The notes: generated by a model from the letters alone, not told the origin. A DNA stretch of 64,000 nt from Streptomyces sp. P3 (GCA_016893485.2 JAFEKX020000001.1:7891501-7955500); one strand, 5' to 3'. Counted from the stretch's first letter, positions 40,870 to 51,023 are shown. Numbers and translations are program-made.

Positions 40870-40972
40870 CCGACGGCCGCTCATCGCCTTCGCCTGGCTC
40901 TGGGTGGGCGCGCCCCTTGTGTACGGCCTGTACGAACTCGTCCTCAAGGCGAAGCAGCTGTTCACCGGCTGA
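40838..40972 (+). CDS. small membrane subunit accompanying OFA transporter
   Basis: Seen: 44 codons from an ATG with GAGGGAGG six bases upstream, overlapping the transporter's last 32 bp in another frame. It is one basic/hydrophilic N-terminus (SNDSSQSPPDRRPLI) and one transmembrane helix (AFAWLWVGAPLVYGLYELV) ending KAKQLFTG. Third codon positions are strongly G/C. Known: short proteins of this type encoded directly after OFA-type MFS genes are annotated as MFS transporter small subunits. Inference: it binds or stabilises the antiporter. Confidence 0.75.
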   Translation: MSNDSSQSPPDRRPLIAFAWLWVGAPLVYGLYELVLKAKQLFTG

Positions 40973-41121
40973 ATGTTCGGGCGACACCGTCCATCGCAGG
41001 ATGGATGACAGAAGCCGACAACCCGGACCGTTGTTTCCTGTGGCATCACCTGCCGTCGTACCCGCGAGTCACTGGCAAGACTGGTGGATCCCGCTACCCA
41101 AGGCAACGAGGGGAACCACCC

Positions 41122-42059
41122 ATGAACGGCACGCGGATCGCCGCCGTCGGCCACTACCAGCCCGCCAAGGTACTCACCAACAAGGACCTGGCGGGCCTGG
41201 TCGACACCAGTGACGAGTGGATCACCTCCCGGGTGGGCATCCGGACCCGGCACATCGCCGGGCCCGACGAGCCCGTCGACGAGCTGGCCGCGCACGCCGC
41301 CGCCAAGGCCCTCGCCGCCGCGGGCCTGACGCCCGGGGACATCGACCTGGTCCTCGTCGCCACCTCCACGGCCATCGACCGCTCCCCGAACATGGCCGCC
41401 CGCGTCGCCAACCGCCTGGGCATCCCGTCGCCCGCGGCCATGGACATCAACGTCGTGTGCGCCGGCTTCACCCACGCCCTGGCCACCGCCGACCACGCCG
41501 TCCGCGCGGGAGCGGCCACCCGTGCCCTGGTCATCGGCGCCGACAAGATGTCCGAGGTCACCGACTGGAGCGACCGCACGACGTGTGTCCTCGTCGGTGA
41601 CGGAGCGGGCGCCGCCGTCGTCGAGGCCGCCGAGGAGCCCGGCATCGGCCCGGTGCTGTGGGGCTCCGTGCCCGAGATGGGCAACGCGGTACGGATCGAG
41701 GGCACGCCCCCGCGGTTCGCGCAGGAGGGCCAGAGCGTCTACCGCTGGGCCACCACCCAGCTCCCGCCCATCGCCCGCAAGGCCTGCGAGAAGGCGGGGC
41801 TGACCCCGCCGATCTCGCCGGAGTCGTCCTGCACCAGGCGAACCTGCGCATCATCGAGCCCCTCGCCGAGAAGATCGGCGCCGTCAACGCGGTCGTCGCC
41901 CGCGACGTCGTCCAATCGGGCAACACCTCCGCCGCCAGCATCCCGCTCGCGTTCTCGAAACTCGTCGAACAGGGCGCCATCCGGACCGGCGACCCGGTCC
42001 TGCTGTTCGGCTTCGGCGGAAATCTTTCCTACGCAGGACAGGTCGTCCGCTGCCCGTGA
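41122..42059 (+). CDS. 3-oxoacyl-ACP synthase III-like (FabH fold) enzyme (one frameshift)
   Basis: Seen: GTRIAAVGHYQPAKVLTN and TSDEWITSRVGIRTRHIA are the KAS III opening; MDINVVCAGFTHAL holds the nucleophile Cys; after a -1 step near 41810, VVLHQANLRIIEPL carries the His and VVQSGNTSAASIPLAFS the Asn; it ends LLFGFGGNLSYAGQVV. All three catalytic residues are present. About 312 residues. Known: condenses acyl-CoA with malonyl-ACP, or makes related thioester condensations or transfers. Its place between an oxalate transporter and the GntR gene is unusual and leaves the acyl donor open. Confidence 0.88.
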
Positions 42060-42132
42060 CCTGCGTCTCCGTGCGACGCGGCACCGGATGTGACGAGGCC
42101 GACTCCCGTGTTCTCTGGCCAGTGTGCGCCGT

Positions 42133-42216
42133 AGACTGTAGACGATAGACAATCGATACTGGGTGGTACGGGATACGGCCGTCCGTCCACTGTCCGCCGT
42201 CCGCTGTCTACTGTCT
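42133..42216. promoter_or_regulatory. leader of the GntR gene with repeated GTAGAC/GTCTAC elements
   Basis: Seen: AGACTGTAGAC (42133-42143) and GTCTACTGTCT (42206-42216) are inverted copies with one mismatch, 62 bp apart; between them are ATAGACAATCGATACT and a low-complexity GTCC/GTCT run. ACTGTAGAC recurs in complement upstream of panE. Inference: autoregulatory GntR operators. Confidence 0.5.
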
Positions 42217-42251
42217 GCACCATGCCGATGCTGCCCAGGAGGGGGACCGCG

Positions 42252-42929
42252 ATGTTGTCGCAAGGACTGCCGCAGGGGGCGGTGCCCAAGCTCGAACGTC
42301 CGGGCCCGCTGCGCGACCGCGTCTACGAGGCGCTGCTCGAACTCATCACCACCCGCGCCCTGCAGCCCGGCCAGCATCTCGTCGAGAGCGAACTCGCCGG
42401 GCACCTCGGGGTGTCCCGGCAGCCCGTGCGGGAGGCGCTCCAGCGGCTCAACACCGAGGGCTGGGTCGACCTGCGGCCCGCCCAGGGCGCGTTCGTGCAC
42501 GAGCCCACGGAGGAGGAGGCCGACCAACTCCTCACCGTACGCACGCTGTTGGAGGCCGAGGCCGCCCGGCTGGCCGCCGTCAACGCGGGCAAGGCGGGCA
42601 TCGCCGTCCTGGAGGAGCTGTGCGCGGAGGGCGAGCGCGCGGTCGACGCCGACGACGTGGACGCCGCCGTCGCCATGAACGCCCGCTTCCACGCGAAGAT
42701 CATGGAGCTGGCCGGGAACGCCGTCCTCGGCGAACTCGCCGCGCAGGTCGACCGCCGGGTCCGCTGGTACTACACGCCGGTGGCCCGTCAGCGCGGCCTG
42801 ACGTCCTGGATCGAGCACCGCCGCCTGATCGACGCGATCGCGGCCCGCGACGAGCTGCGCGCCGGCCTGCTGATGCGCGAACACACCGAGCACACCCGGC
42901 GGTCGTACCACGAGCGCCCCAAGTCCTGA
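42252..42929 (+). CDS. GntR-family regulator, FCD (FadR-type) subfamily
   Basis: Seen: intact frame; ATG 42252 is chosen over 42222 because GGAGGGGG precedes it by six bases. LRDRVYEALLELITTRALQP, GQHLVESELAGHLGVSRQPV and REALQRLNTEGWVDLRPAQG form the winged helix; the C-terminal FCD domain has the metal-binding pattern MNARFHAKIMELAGN ... RRLIDAIAARD ... MREHTEHTRRS (Asp/His ligands). About 225 residues. Known: FCD GntR proteins respond to carboxylates and CoA esters. Inference: the regulator of the oxalate genes, acting at the shared sites near 38.8, 39.5, 42.1 and 51.1 kb. Confidence 0.9.
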   Translation: MLSQGLPQGAVPKLERPGPLRDRVYEALLELITTRALQPGQHLVESELAGHLGVSRQPVREALQRLNTEGWVDLRPAQGAFVHEPTEEEADQLLTVRTLLEAEAARLAAVNAGKAGIAVLEELCAEGERAVDADDVDAAVAMNARFHAKIMELAGNAVLGELAAQVDRRVRWYYTPVARQRGLTSWIEHRRLIDAIAARDELRAGLLMREHTEHTRRSYHERPKS

Positions 42930-43046
42930 TCCCGGCACGGCTGTTCGCGCGGAGGCGGGCCACTGTGTCGGCGCCGACGACGGCGCGATGGCCCTCCCGA
43001 CCGGGGAGGGCCACCAGGTGGTCCGACGACCGTGACCTGTGAACTG

Positions 43047-44443
43047 TCAGGTCGCGGGCTGCGGTTGGGGAGCCTGGGTCAACTCCCTGTCTCCGCGCCC
43101 TGGTTGACGTAGCAGCAACGCGATGGCCGCCGCCACCATCGAGACGCCTCCCGCCAGTGCGTACGCGCCGTTGTAGCCCCAGGCCGCGACCACCATCGAG
43201 CCGAGGCCGCCGCCGAACAGGCCGCTGACGAGCTTTCCGCTGTACACCAGGCCGTAGTTGGTGGCGTTGAAGTTCTCGCCGAAGTAGTCCGGGGTCAGGG
43301 CGGCGAACATCGGGTAGAACGCGCCGCCGCCGAAACCGGAGAGGAAGGCGAAGAACAGGAACAGCCACTCGCTGCGCAGATGGCCGGCCCAGATCACGCC
43401 GAACTGGGCGAGGCCCAGGACCAGAATGACGAAGACCAGGGTGAGTTTGCGGCCCCACAGGTCGGACAGCCAGCCGACGACGGCACGGCCGATGCCGTTG
43501 ATGACGGCCATGATGCCCATCGACGACGCCGCCACCAGCGGGCCGAAACCGACGTCCTTGGCGAAGTCGACCTGGAAGGAGATCCCGAAGATCGACACCC
43601 CGGCGGTCAGCACGATCGACAGCCACATCAGGGGCAGCATGCCGGTCCGGATGGCCTCCTTCGGGGTGAACTGCTTCACGGCGGGAGGGTTCTTGGCGAG
43701 GCTCGTCGCGCTCTTGTCGTTGCCGCCGTAGGTCAGCGGGTCGATGTCGGCGGGCCACCAGTTCTGCGGCGGGTCCTTGAAGAAGAACGCGCAGCCGAAC
43801 ACCACGATCAGGATGTAGCACCCGATCAGATCCAGGACCCGGTGGTAATTCCCGGTGTCGAACGCGTAGTTGAAGATGAAGATGAACGGCAGCGAGCCGT
43901 ACGCGAAGCCGCCGTTGACGAACCCGGTGCGGGCGCCCCGCCGTTCGGGAAACCACTTGCCGACCATGTTGATGCAGGTCGCGTAGACGAGCCCGGCACC
44001 GATACCGCCGATCATGCCGAAGCCGATGATCGCCAGCCCACATTGCCCAGGTGCGACAGGGCCAGGAAACCGATGACGCACAGCACCGAGCCGATGAACA
44101 TCGCCCGGCGCGCCGTGAGGATGCCCTTCTCGCGCATCCAGCCCGCCGGGAAGGCGATGCCGGCCTGGAAGAAGACCCAAACGCTCAGGATCCAGAAGGT
44201 GTTGCTCTGCGTCCAGCCGTGCGCGCTGGACAGGGTGTCCTCCGCGGAGCCGTACGCGTACTCGAAGACACTGATCGCCATCATGGCGATCCACGGCAGA
44301 TAGATCATGATCTTTCGTGAGTGGCCGAGGATGTCCCGGTCGGTCTCGCCGACGCGGTAGACACGGCCGTGGGCGTCGGTCACTTCACGATAGGGACGGT
44401 TCGCGGCGCCGGATTCGTTCGTGGTGATGGGATCTGCGGTCAT
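43047..44443 (-). CDS. OxlT-like MFS transporter 2 (one frameshift)
   Basis: Seen: about 465 residues. Residues 1-45 are a soluble tail containing PYREVTDAHGRVYRVGETDR; 12 helices follow, with LVYATCINMVGKWFPERRGA, TGFVNGGFAYGSLPFIFIFN, GIGRAVVGWLSDLWGRKLTL and FFAFLSGFGGGAFYPMFAAL. A missing G near 44040 splits it. ATG 44443 lies one base after the stop of transporter 3, so the two are translated together. Known: OFA-family anion exchangers; ion and direction must be inferred from context (oxalate in, formate out). Last gene of the leftward oxalate operon. Confidence 0.87.
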
Positions 44444-44444
44444 G

Positions 44445-45833
44445 TCACGCCATCTCCTCGCCGAGCGGGTGCGGATTGGGCACGATGCGCCGGGCGTCGG
44501 GCCTGCCCGGAGCCTTGAGGAAGAGCGCCAGCACAGCGGAGGCCAGGCCCACCGAACCGGCCAGGACGAACGCGCCGTGGTAGTCCCACTCACCCACGAC
44601 GACCGCGCCCAGACCGGAGCCGACGAGCCCCGAGATCAGCTTCGAGCTGTAGACCATCCCGTAGTTGCTGGCGTTGTTGTTCTCACCGAAGTAGTCGGCC
44701 GTCATGGCGGCGAACAGCGGGAAGATCGCCCCGCCGCCGAAACCCGAGACCATGGAACAGAACAGGAAGAACGGCATGCTGCCCATCTGGCCCGAGACCA
44801 GCACGCCGAACTGGGCCGTACCGAGCACGAGACACACGATGATCAGCGTGTGGCGGCGGCCGTAGCGGTCGGAGACCCAGCCGATGACCCCGCGCCCGGT
44901 GCCGTTCACGATCGCCTTGAGGGACATCGCGGTGGCCACGATCCCGCCCGCGAAGCCCATGTCCTTGCCGAACGGCACCTGGAAGGCGATGCCGAAGATG
45001 TTGATACCGGCCGTGCACAGCAGACAGAACCACATCATCCAGAGCACGGGGGTACGGGCGGCCTCCTTGGGTGTGTACTGCTTGACCGCCGGCGGGTTCT
45101 TCTCCAACGCCCGGCGAATCCTGGGGTCTTGGGCCGCCTTCAGCGGATCGACGTGCGCGGGCCACCAGTTCTTCGGCGGATCGCGGAAGAACCAGCCGGC
45201 CGACGCCACCACCAGACACAGCCCTACGCCGACCAGGCTCAGCAGCACCTTGTAGTTGCCGACGTCGAGCACCGAGGTGAACAGGAACACGAACGGCACC
45301 GAGCCGTAGGCGAATCCGCCGTTGACGAAGCCGGTCTTGCCGCCCTTGCGCTCCGGATACCACTTGCCGACCATGTTCACGCAGGTCGCGTACACCAGCC
45401 CGGCGCCGATCCCGCTGCACATGCCGAAGCCGAAGTAGGCGACGAGCACGTTCGGCGCGAACGCCAGCGCCAGATAGCCCAGCAGCGTGCCGAGCGCGCC
45501 GAGCAACATGGCCGTACGCGCCGGGAGTCGGCCGCTCTCACGCAACCGCCCGGCCGGGAAGGCCACGGCCGCCTGGAAGAACACCCAGACGCCCATCAGC
45601 CAGAAGATGTGCCCACTGCTCCACAGATGCGCGTCGTGGAGCGTGTCCTCCGCCGACGTGAACGCGTACTCGGCGGAACTGATGCCCATCATGCCCACCC
45701 AGGGCAGGACGACCATCCACGTGCGCGCCCGGCCCATGATGTCGACATCGGACTCACCGATGCGGTACACACGGCCGTGACGGTCCGTCACTTCCCTGTA
45801 GGGGACGGACGTCTCGCAGTCCGTTGTTGCCAT
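44445..45833 (-). CDS. OxlT-like MFS transporter 3
   Basis: Seen: intact 462-residue frame, 12 helices. The cytosolic tail PYREVTDRHGRVYRIGESDV is nearly the same as in transporter 2, and the two proteins align throughout (LVYATCVNMVGKWYPERKGG, KTGFVNGGFAYGSVPFVFLF, FFRDPPKNWWPAHVDPL). This tail is absent from transporter 1, so 2 and 3 are a tandem duplication. Known: OFA-type secondary carriers. The preceding acyl-CoA synthetase gene ends in a strong hairpin 69 bp upstream of this start, so transcription of the transporters may depend on readthrough or a local promoter. Confidence 0.9.
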   Translation of the reverse strand: MATTDCETSVPYREVTDRHGRVYRIGESDVDIMGRARTWMVVLPWVGMMGISSAEYAFTSAEDTLHDAHLWSSGHIFWLMGVWVFFQAAVAFPAGRLRESGRLPARTAMLLGALGTLLGYLALAFAPNVLVAYFGFGMCSGIGAGLVYATCVNMVGKWYPERKGGKTGFVNGGFAYGSVPFVFLFTSVLDVGNYKVLLSLVGVGLCLVVASAGWFFRDPPKNWWPAHVDPLKAAQDPRIRRALEKNPPAVKQYTPKEAARTPVLWMMWFCLLCTAGINIFGIAFQVPFGKDMGFAGGIVATAMSLKAIVNGTGRGVIGWVSDRYGRRHTLIIVCLVLGTAQFGVLVSGQMGSMPFFLFCSMVSGFGGGAIFPLFAAMTADYFGENNNASNYGMVYSSKLISGLVGSGLGAVVVGEWDYHGAFVLAGSVGLASAVLALFLKAPGRPDARRIVPNPHPLGEEMA

Positions 45834-45909
45834 TGCTCAGTGCCCCCTCGCGTCGAAAGTTCTGGCCAGCGCCCCCTGTCCATCGCCTTTCGCGTGCGCA
45901 CGGGTCCCC

Positions 45910-45941
45910 GGGGCCGGCCGACCGCACTGTCGGCCGGCCCC
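45910..45941 (-). terminator. 12-bp perfect hairpin after the acyl-CoA synthetase
   Basis: Seen: GGGGCCGGCCGA (45910-45921) and TCGGCCGGCCCC (45930-45941) pair perfectly around an eight-base loop. It starts nine bases after the stop I propose for the synthetase (45950), between that gene and transporter 3, and so may attenuate the operon. Confidence 0.75.
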
Positions 45942-45949
45942 GCGTCGGC

Positions 45950-48098
45950 TCACGTCATGAACCACCGCCCAACAGCCCTGCCCGCGCGCCCATTGGTACT
46001 TCGCGCCGAGCACCGCCACCGGCTTCTCCGTGGTGTACGGGTACGCCACCACCCCGCGCTCGTACAGGTACTGGCAGGCCTCCTCGACCTCCACGTCACC
46101 CGCGAGCGACGCCACCACCGGCTTCTCGATCCCGCGTTGCCTGAACTCCGCGACCACCCGCGCGGTCAGCTCCGCGAAGACCACGGGGGTGACGATGGTG
46201 TGCCAGTAGCCGAGCACCAGCGCGTGGATGCGCGGGTCCTCGAGACCGAGCCGGATCGTCGCCTCGTACGTCGACGGCGGCTCGCCCCCGGTGATGTCGA
46301 CCGGGTTGCCCGCGGCCCCGAAGGGCGGGATGAACTTCCGGAACGACGCGTCCAGATCGGCCGGAATCTCCATCAGGGACAGGCCGTTGTCGGTCACCGC
46401 GTCCGAGAGCAGGACGCCGCTGCCGCCGGCGCCGGTGATGATGACGACGTTGTCTCCCTTTGGGAGCGGGGAGCACCGGCAGCCCGCGCGCGTACTCCAG
46501 CATGTCGTTGAGCCCGGGGCCCGGATGACACCGGCCTGCTTGAGGATGTCGCTGTACACCGCGTCGTCACCGGCCAGCGCGCCCGTGTGCGAACCGGCGG
46601 CCTTCGCCCCCGCCGCCGTACGACCCGCCTTGAGCACCACAACCGGCTTGCGGGGCACGGTCTTTCGGGCCGCCTCGACGAACGCGCGGCCGTCCTTGAG
46701 GTCCTCCAGGTGCATCGCGATGCACTCGGTGTGCGGGTCCTCGCCGAACCAGGTCAGCAGGTCGTCCTCGTCCAGGTCCGACTTGTTGCCGAGCCCGACG
46801 ATCGCCGACACCCCCGTCTTCGTGGTCCGCGCGAAGCCGAGGATCGCCATCCCGATGCCACCGGACTGCGAGGTCAGCGCCACCCCGCCCTTCACGTCGT
46901 ACGGCGTGCAGAACGTGGCGCACAGGTCCTGCCAGGTCGAGTAGTAGCCGTAGATGTTCGGGCCGAGGAGGCGCACGCCGTAGCGCTCGGCGATCGCCAC
47001 GATCTCTTCCTGGAGGGCGACTTCACCGGTCTCCGCGAACCCGGAGGGGATGAGGACGGCGTTGGGGATGTTCTTGCGTCCCACCTCCTCCAGTGCCGCT
47101 GCCACGAACTTGGCGGGAATGGCGAAGACGGCCACATCCACCTCACCGGGAACGTCCGTGACACTCTTGTACGCCTTGCGGCCCAGAATGTCATCGGCCT
47201 TGGGGTTCACCGGATGGATCTCCCCGGCGAAGCCGCCGTCGACGAGGTTGCGCATCACCGAGTTGCCGATCTTGCCCTGCTCGTTCGAGGCACCGATCAC
47301 GGCGACCGAGGCCGGCTCCATGAGGCGGCGCATCGACGTCAGGATCTCGTCGCGTGTATACCGTCGACGGGCCACTGGCTGCGATTCCGCGAGGATCACC
47401 CGGATGTCCGCCGCGACCGCGCCCTCCGGAGTCGCGATCACCGGATTGAGGTCCACCTCGGCGATCTCCGGGAAGTCCGCGACCAGTTGGGACACCCGGC
47501 GGATCTGCTCGGCGATGGCCCACCGGTCGACCGCCGCCTGCCCGCGCACCCCGCGCAGGATCTCCGCCGCCCGGATCGAGTCCAGCATCGACAGCGCCTC
47601 GTCCGGGGTGACGGGTGCGAGCCGGAACGTCACGTCCTTGAGGACCTCGACCAGCACCCCGCCGAGCCCGAACGCGACGACCTTCCCGAACGTCGGGTCC
47701 GTCACCGCGCCGACGATCACCTCCTGCCCCCGCGGCAGCAACTCCTGTACCTGGACGCCCTCGATGCGGGCTTGCGCGTCGTACGCCCGCGCGTTGTCGA
47801 CGATCGTGTGGAACGCGGCCCGTACGTCCGCCGCGCCCTCGACCCCGACGATCACTCCGCCGGCGTCGGTCTTGTGCAGGATGTCGGGCGAGACGATCTT
47901 CATCACGACGGGGCCGCCGAACCGCGCCGCGTACGCCACCGCCTCGTCGACGTCCGTCGCCAACTCCTCGCCCGGTACGGCGATCCCGTACGCGTCGGCG
48001 ATCACCTTGCCCTCGGGCGCGGTGAGCGCGAACCGTCCTTCGGCCCGCACGGAGTCCAGCAGTGCGCGCACCCTCAGGGTCCGGTCCTCTGCCATCAC
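45950..48098 (-). CDS. ADP-forming acyl-CoA synthetase (acetate-CoA ligase type), beta-alpha fusion (frameshifts)
   Basis: Seen: about 716 residues. N-terminal ATP-grasp (residues 10-235: KVIADAYGIAVPGEELATDV, GPVVMKIVSPDILHKTDAGG, VQELLPRGQEVIVGAVTDPT); CoA-binding domain (about 255-360: SVAVIGASNEQGKIGNSVMR, GRKAYKSVTDVPGEVDVAVF); ligase domains with SGFAETGEVALQEEIVAIAE and SHTGALAGDDAVYSD, the phospho-His loop. Two opposite steps (near 46520 and 46465) hide LEYARGLPVLPAPKG. The open frame runs to 45837, but its tail crosses the hairpin at 45910-45941; a one-base change gives RAVGRWFMT and a stop at 45950. Known: couples acyl-CoA and ADP to ATP reversibly. Start GTG 48098 or ATG 48095 directly follows the Frc stop. 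Confidence 0.82.
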
Positions 48099-48099
48099 G

Positions 48100-49331
48100 T
48101 CAGATCACCCCGTTCGACTTGAGCAGGCGCAACTCTTCGTCGCCGAGACCGAGTTCGCCAACGTAGACCTCTTCGTTGTGCTCGCCGAGCAGCGGTGAAC
48201 TGGTCACGTCCACGGGGAGTCGGAGAGCTTCAGCGGGCTGCCCACGGTGACGAACTCGCCGCGCTCGGGGTGCGGCACCGTCACGACCATCTCGTTGGCG
48301 ACCAGCGACTCGTCCTCGATGATCTCCCTGGTCGACAGGATCGGCCCGCACGGGATGTTGTGGGCGTTGAGCCGCTCCAGCACCTCCCACTTGGGCAGCG
48401 TGGACGACCACTCCTCGATCAGCTGGAACATCTTGGAGAGCTGCGGCAACCGGGCCTCGGGCGTCGCCCACTCGGGATCGTCGGCCAGCTCGGGCCGGCC
48501 GATCAGCTCGGTCAGCGGCTTCCAGCCGACAGGCTGCACGATCACGTACACGTAGTCGTTCGGGCCGCCCGGCGCGCACTTGACCGCCCAGCCGGGCTGC
48601 CCGCCGCCGGACGCGTTGCCCGAGCGCGGCACCTCGTCGCCGAAGTCGTCGTTCGGGTACTCGGCGAGCGGCCCGTGCGCCAGGCGCTGCTGATCGCGGA
48701 GCTTCACCCGGCACAGGTTGAGCACGGCGTGCTGCATGGCCACGTTGACGCGCTGGCCCCGGCCGGTGTGCTCACGCTGGAAGAGTGCCGCCAGTATCCC
48801 GGCTACTGTATGCACTCCGGTGCCTGAGTCACCGATCTGGGCGCCGGTGGCCAGCGGCGGCCCGTCCTCGAAACCCGTGGTCGACATCGACCCGCCCATC
48901 GCCTGGGCGACGACCTCGTACGCCTTGAAGTTGGTGTACGGACCGTCCCCGAAGCCCTTGATGGACGCATACACGATGCGGGGATTGATCTCCTGTATGC
49001 GATCCCAGGTGAATCCCATACGGTCGACCGCACCCGGCCCGAAGTTCTCGACCATGACGTCGGAGCGCCGGATCAGCTCGGTGAGGATCTCCTTGCCGCG
49101 CTCGGTCTTGGTGTTGAGGGTGATGCTCCGCTTGTTGCAGTTGAGCATCGTGAAGTAGAGCGAGTCGACGTCCGGGAGATCGCGCAGCTGCTTGCGCGTG
49201 ATGTCGCCGGTGGGTGCCTCCAGCTTGACGACGTCGGCGCCGAGCCAGGCGAGCAGTTGGGTCGCGGAGGGGCCGGACTGGACGTGCGTCATGTCGAGGA
49301 CGCGGATGCCCTCAAGTGCCCTGGCGGTCAT
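48100..49331 (-). CDS. frc: formyl-CoA:oxalate CoA-transferase, CaiB/BaiF family (one frameshift)
   Basis: Seen: about 410 residues. LEGIRVLDMTHVQSGPSATQ, LLAWLGADVVKLEAPTGDIT, SLYFTMLNCNKRSITLNTKT and TGAQIGDSGTGVHTVAGILA are close to the Frc/YfdW pattern; the Asp in IGDSGTG is the nucleophile that carries CoA. A -1 step near 48215 leads to VDVTSSPLLGEHNEEVYVGE and the end RLLKSNGVI. Known: class III CoA-transferase moving CoA from formyl-CoA (or succinyl/acetyl-CoA in relatives) to oxalate. It is second in the leftward operon, after the ThDP enzyme and directly before the acyl-CoA synthetase. Confidence 0.9.
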
Positions 49332-49362
49332 GGCCGTTCACCTCACTTGTACATCGTCTGGT

Positions 49363-51023
49363 TCATGGTTCCGGGGCGTACGCGTCCGGGTCGACCCAGA
49401 CGTTGATCAGCGACGGCTTGCCCGACTCCCGGGCGCGCCGCAGCGCGGGGCCGATGTCGGCGGGGTCGCGGACCTCCTCGCCGTAGCCGCCCAGCATCTG
49501 GGCGAACTTGTCGTAGTGGACGTCGCCGAGGGTGTTGCCGACCCGCTCGCGCTCCAGGCCGTACTTGGCGGCCTGGCCGTAACGGATCTGGTTCATCGAG
49601 GAGTTGTTGCCGACGATGCCGACGAACGGGAGGTCGTAGCGGACGAGGGTCTCGAAGTCCCAGCCGGTCAGGGAGAACGCGCCGTCGCCGAAGAGCGCGA
49701 CGACCTCCTTGTCGGGGCGGGCCTGCTTCGCCGCGAGGACGAACGGGACGCCGACGCCGAGGGTGCCGAGCGGGCCCGGATCCATCCAGTGGCCGGGCGA
49801 CTTGGGCTGCACGACCTGCCCGGAGAAGGTGACGATGTCGCCGCCGTCGCCGATGTAGATGGAGTCCTCGGTGAGGAAGTCGTTGATCTCGCTGACGAGC
49901 CGGTACGGGTGGATCGGCGACGCGTCGGACCTCAGACTCGGCAACCGCTTCTCGATCGCGGCCTGTTCGACGGCCCGCAGCTCGTCGAGCCACTCCTTGC
50001 GCCGGGACGCACCGCCGTTGAGACGTCCCGAGGCGGCCTCCGCGACCGACTTGAGGACGAGTCCCGCGTCGCCGACGATGCCGAGGTCGATGTCGCGGTT
50101 CTTGCCGACGGTGCGGTAGTCGAGGTCGATCTGCACGACGGTCGCGTCGGGGACAGGCGCTTGCCGTAGCCCATACGGAAGTCGAAGGGTGTGCCGACGA
50201 TGACGATGACGTCGGCGTGGGAGAAGGCGTAGCGCCGAGAGAGCTGGAAGTGGTGCGCGTCGCCGGGCGGGAGGGTGCCGCGGCCCGCGCCGTTCATGTA
50301 CGCGGGGATGTTGAGGGTGCGGACGAGGTCGATGGCCGCCTCGGTGCCGCGCGTTGTCCACACCTGGCTGCCCAACAGGATGGCCGGCTTCTCGGCGTGG
50401 ACCAGCAGGTCGGCGAGTTTCTCGATCGCCTCGGGGTCGCCGGCCGAGCGGGTCGAGGCACGGTAGGCGCCGGGCTTGGGCACCCGGGCCTTGCCCACGG
50501 GCACCTTCGCGTCGAGGACGTCGCGCGGGATCTCCAGGAAGGAGGGCCCGGGCGCGCCGTGGTAGCACTCGCGGAACGCCATCGACACCATGTCGGCGGC
50601 GCGCGCCGTGTCCGGGACGGTCGCCGCGAACTTGGTGATCGGGGTCATCATGTCGACGTGCGGCAGGTCCTGGAGTGACCCCATCTTGTGCTGGGTGAGG
50701 GCCCCTTGGCCGCCGATCAGGAGCATCGGCGACTCGGCGCGGAAGGCGTTGGCGACACCGGTGACGGCGTCGGTCGTACCGGGACCCGCGGTGACCACGG
50801 CGCAGCCGGGCCTGCCGGTGATCCGCGCGTAACCGTCCGCCGCGTGGGCCGCCACCTGCTCGTGGCGTACGTCGACGACTTCTATGCCCTCGTCGACGCA
50901 GCCGTCGTAGATGTCGATGATGTGGCCGCCGCACGGGGTGTAGATGCGGTCGACCCCCTCGGCCTTCAGGGCTTTGGCGACGAGATGACCACCGGAAATC
51001 ACGTCCTGGGTGTCGTCGGGCAT
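49363..51023 (-). CDS. ThDP-dependent decarboxylase, probable oxalyl-CoA decarboxylase role (one frameshift)
   Basis: Seen: about 553 residues with three ThDP-enzyme domains. VVDVRHEQVAAHAADGYARI holds the activating Glu; GAGRGTLPPGDAHHF lies in the middle domain; after a -1 step near 50155, VVALFGDGAFSLTGWDFETL and GIVGNNSSMNQIRYGQ form the GDG...NN cofactor motif; it ends SGKPSLINVWVDPDAYAPEP. Known: acetolactate-synthase superfamily. Context (next to frc, with OxlT-like carriers) points to decarboxylation of oxalyl-CoA to formyl-CoA and CO2, but overall the sequence is nearer the acetolactate-synthase-like group than Oxalobacter OXC. First gene of the operon, under the inverted repeat at 51074-51097. 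Confidence 0.75.

Noticed and set aside
48805..48814. ACTGTATGCA inside frc, matching the ThDP enzyme operator half-site
   Set aside because: Within coding sequence and only one half-site; likely chance.
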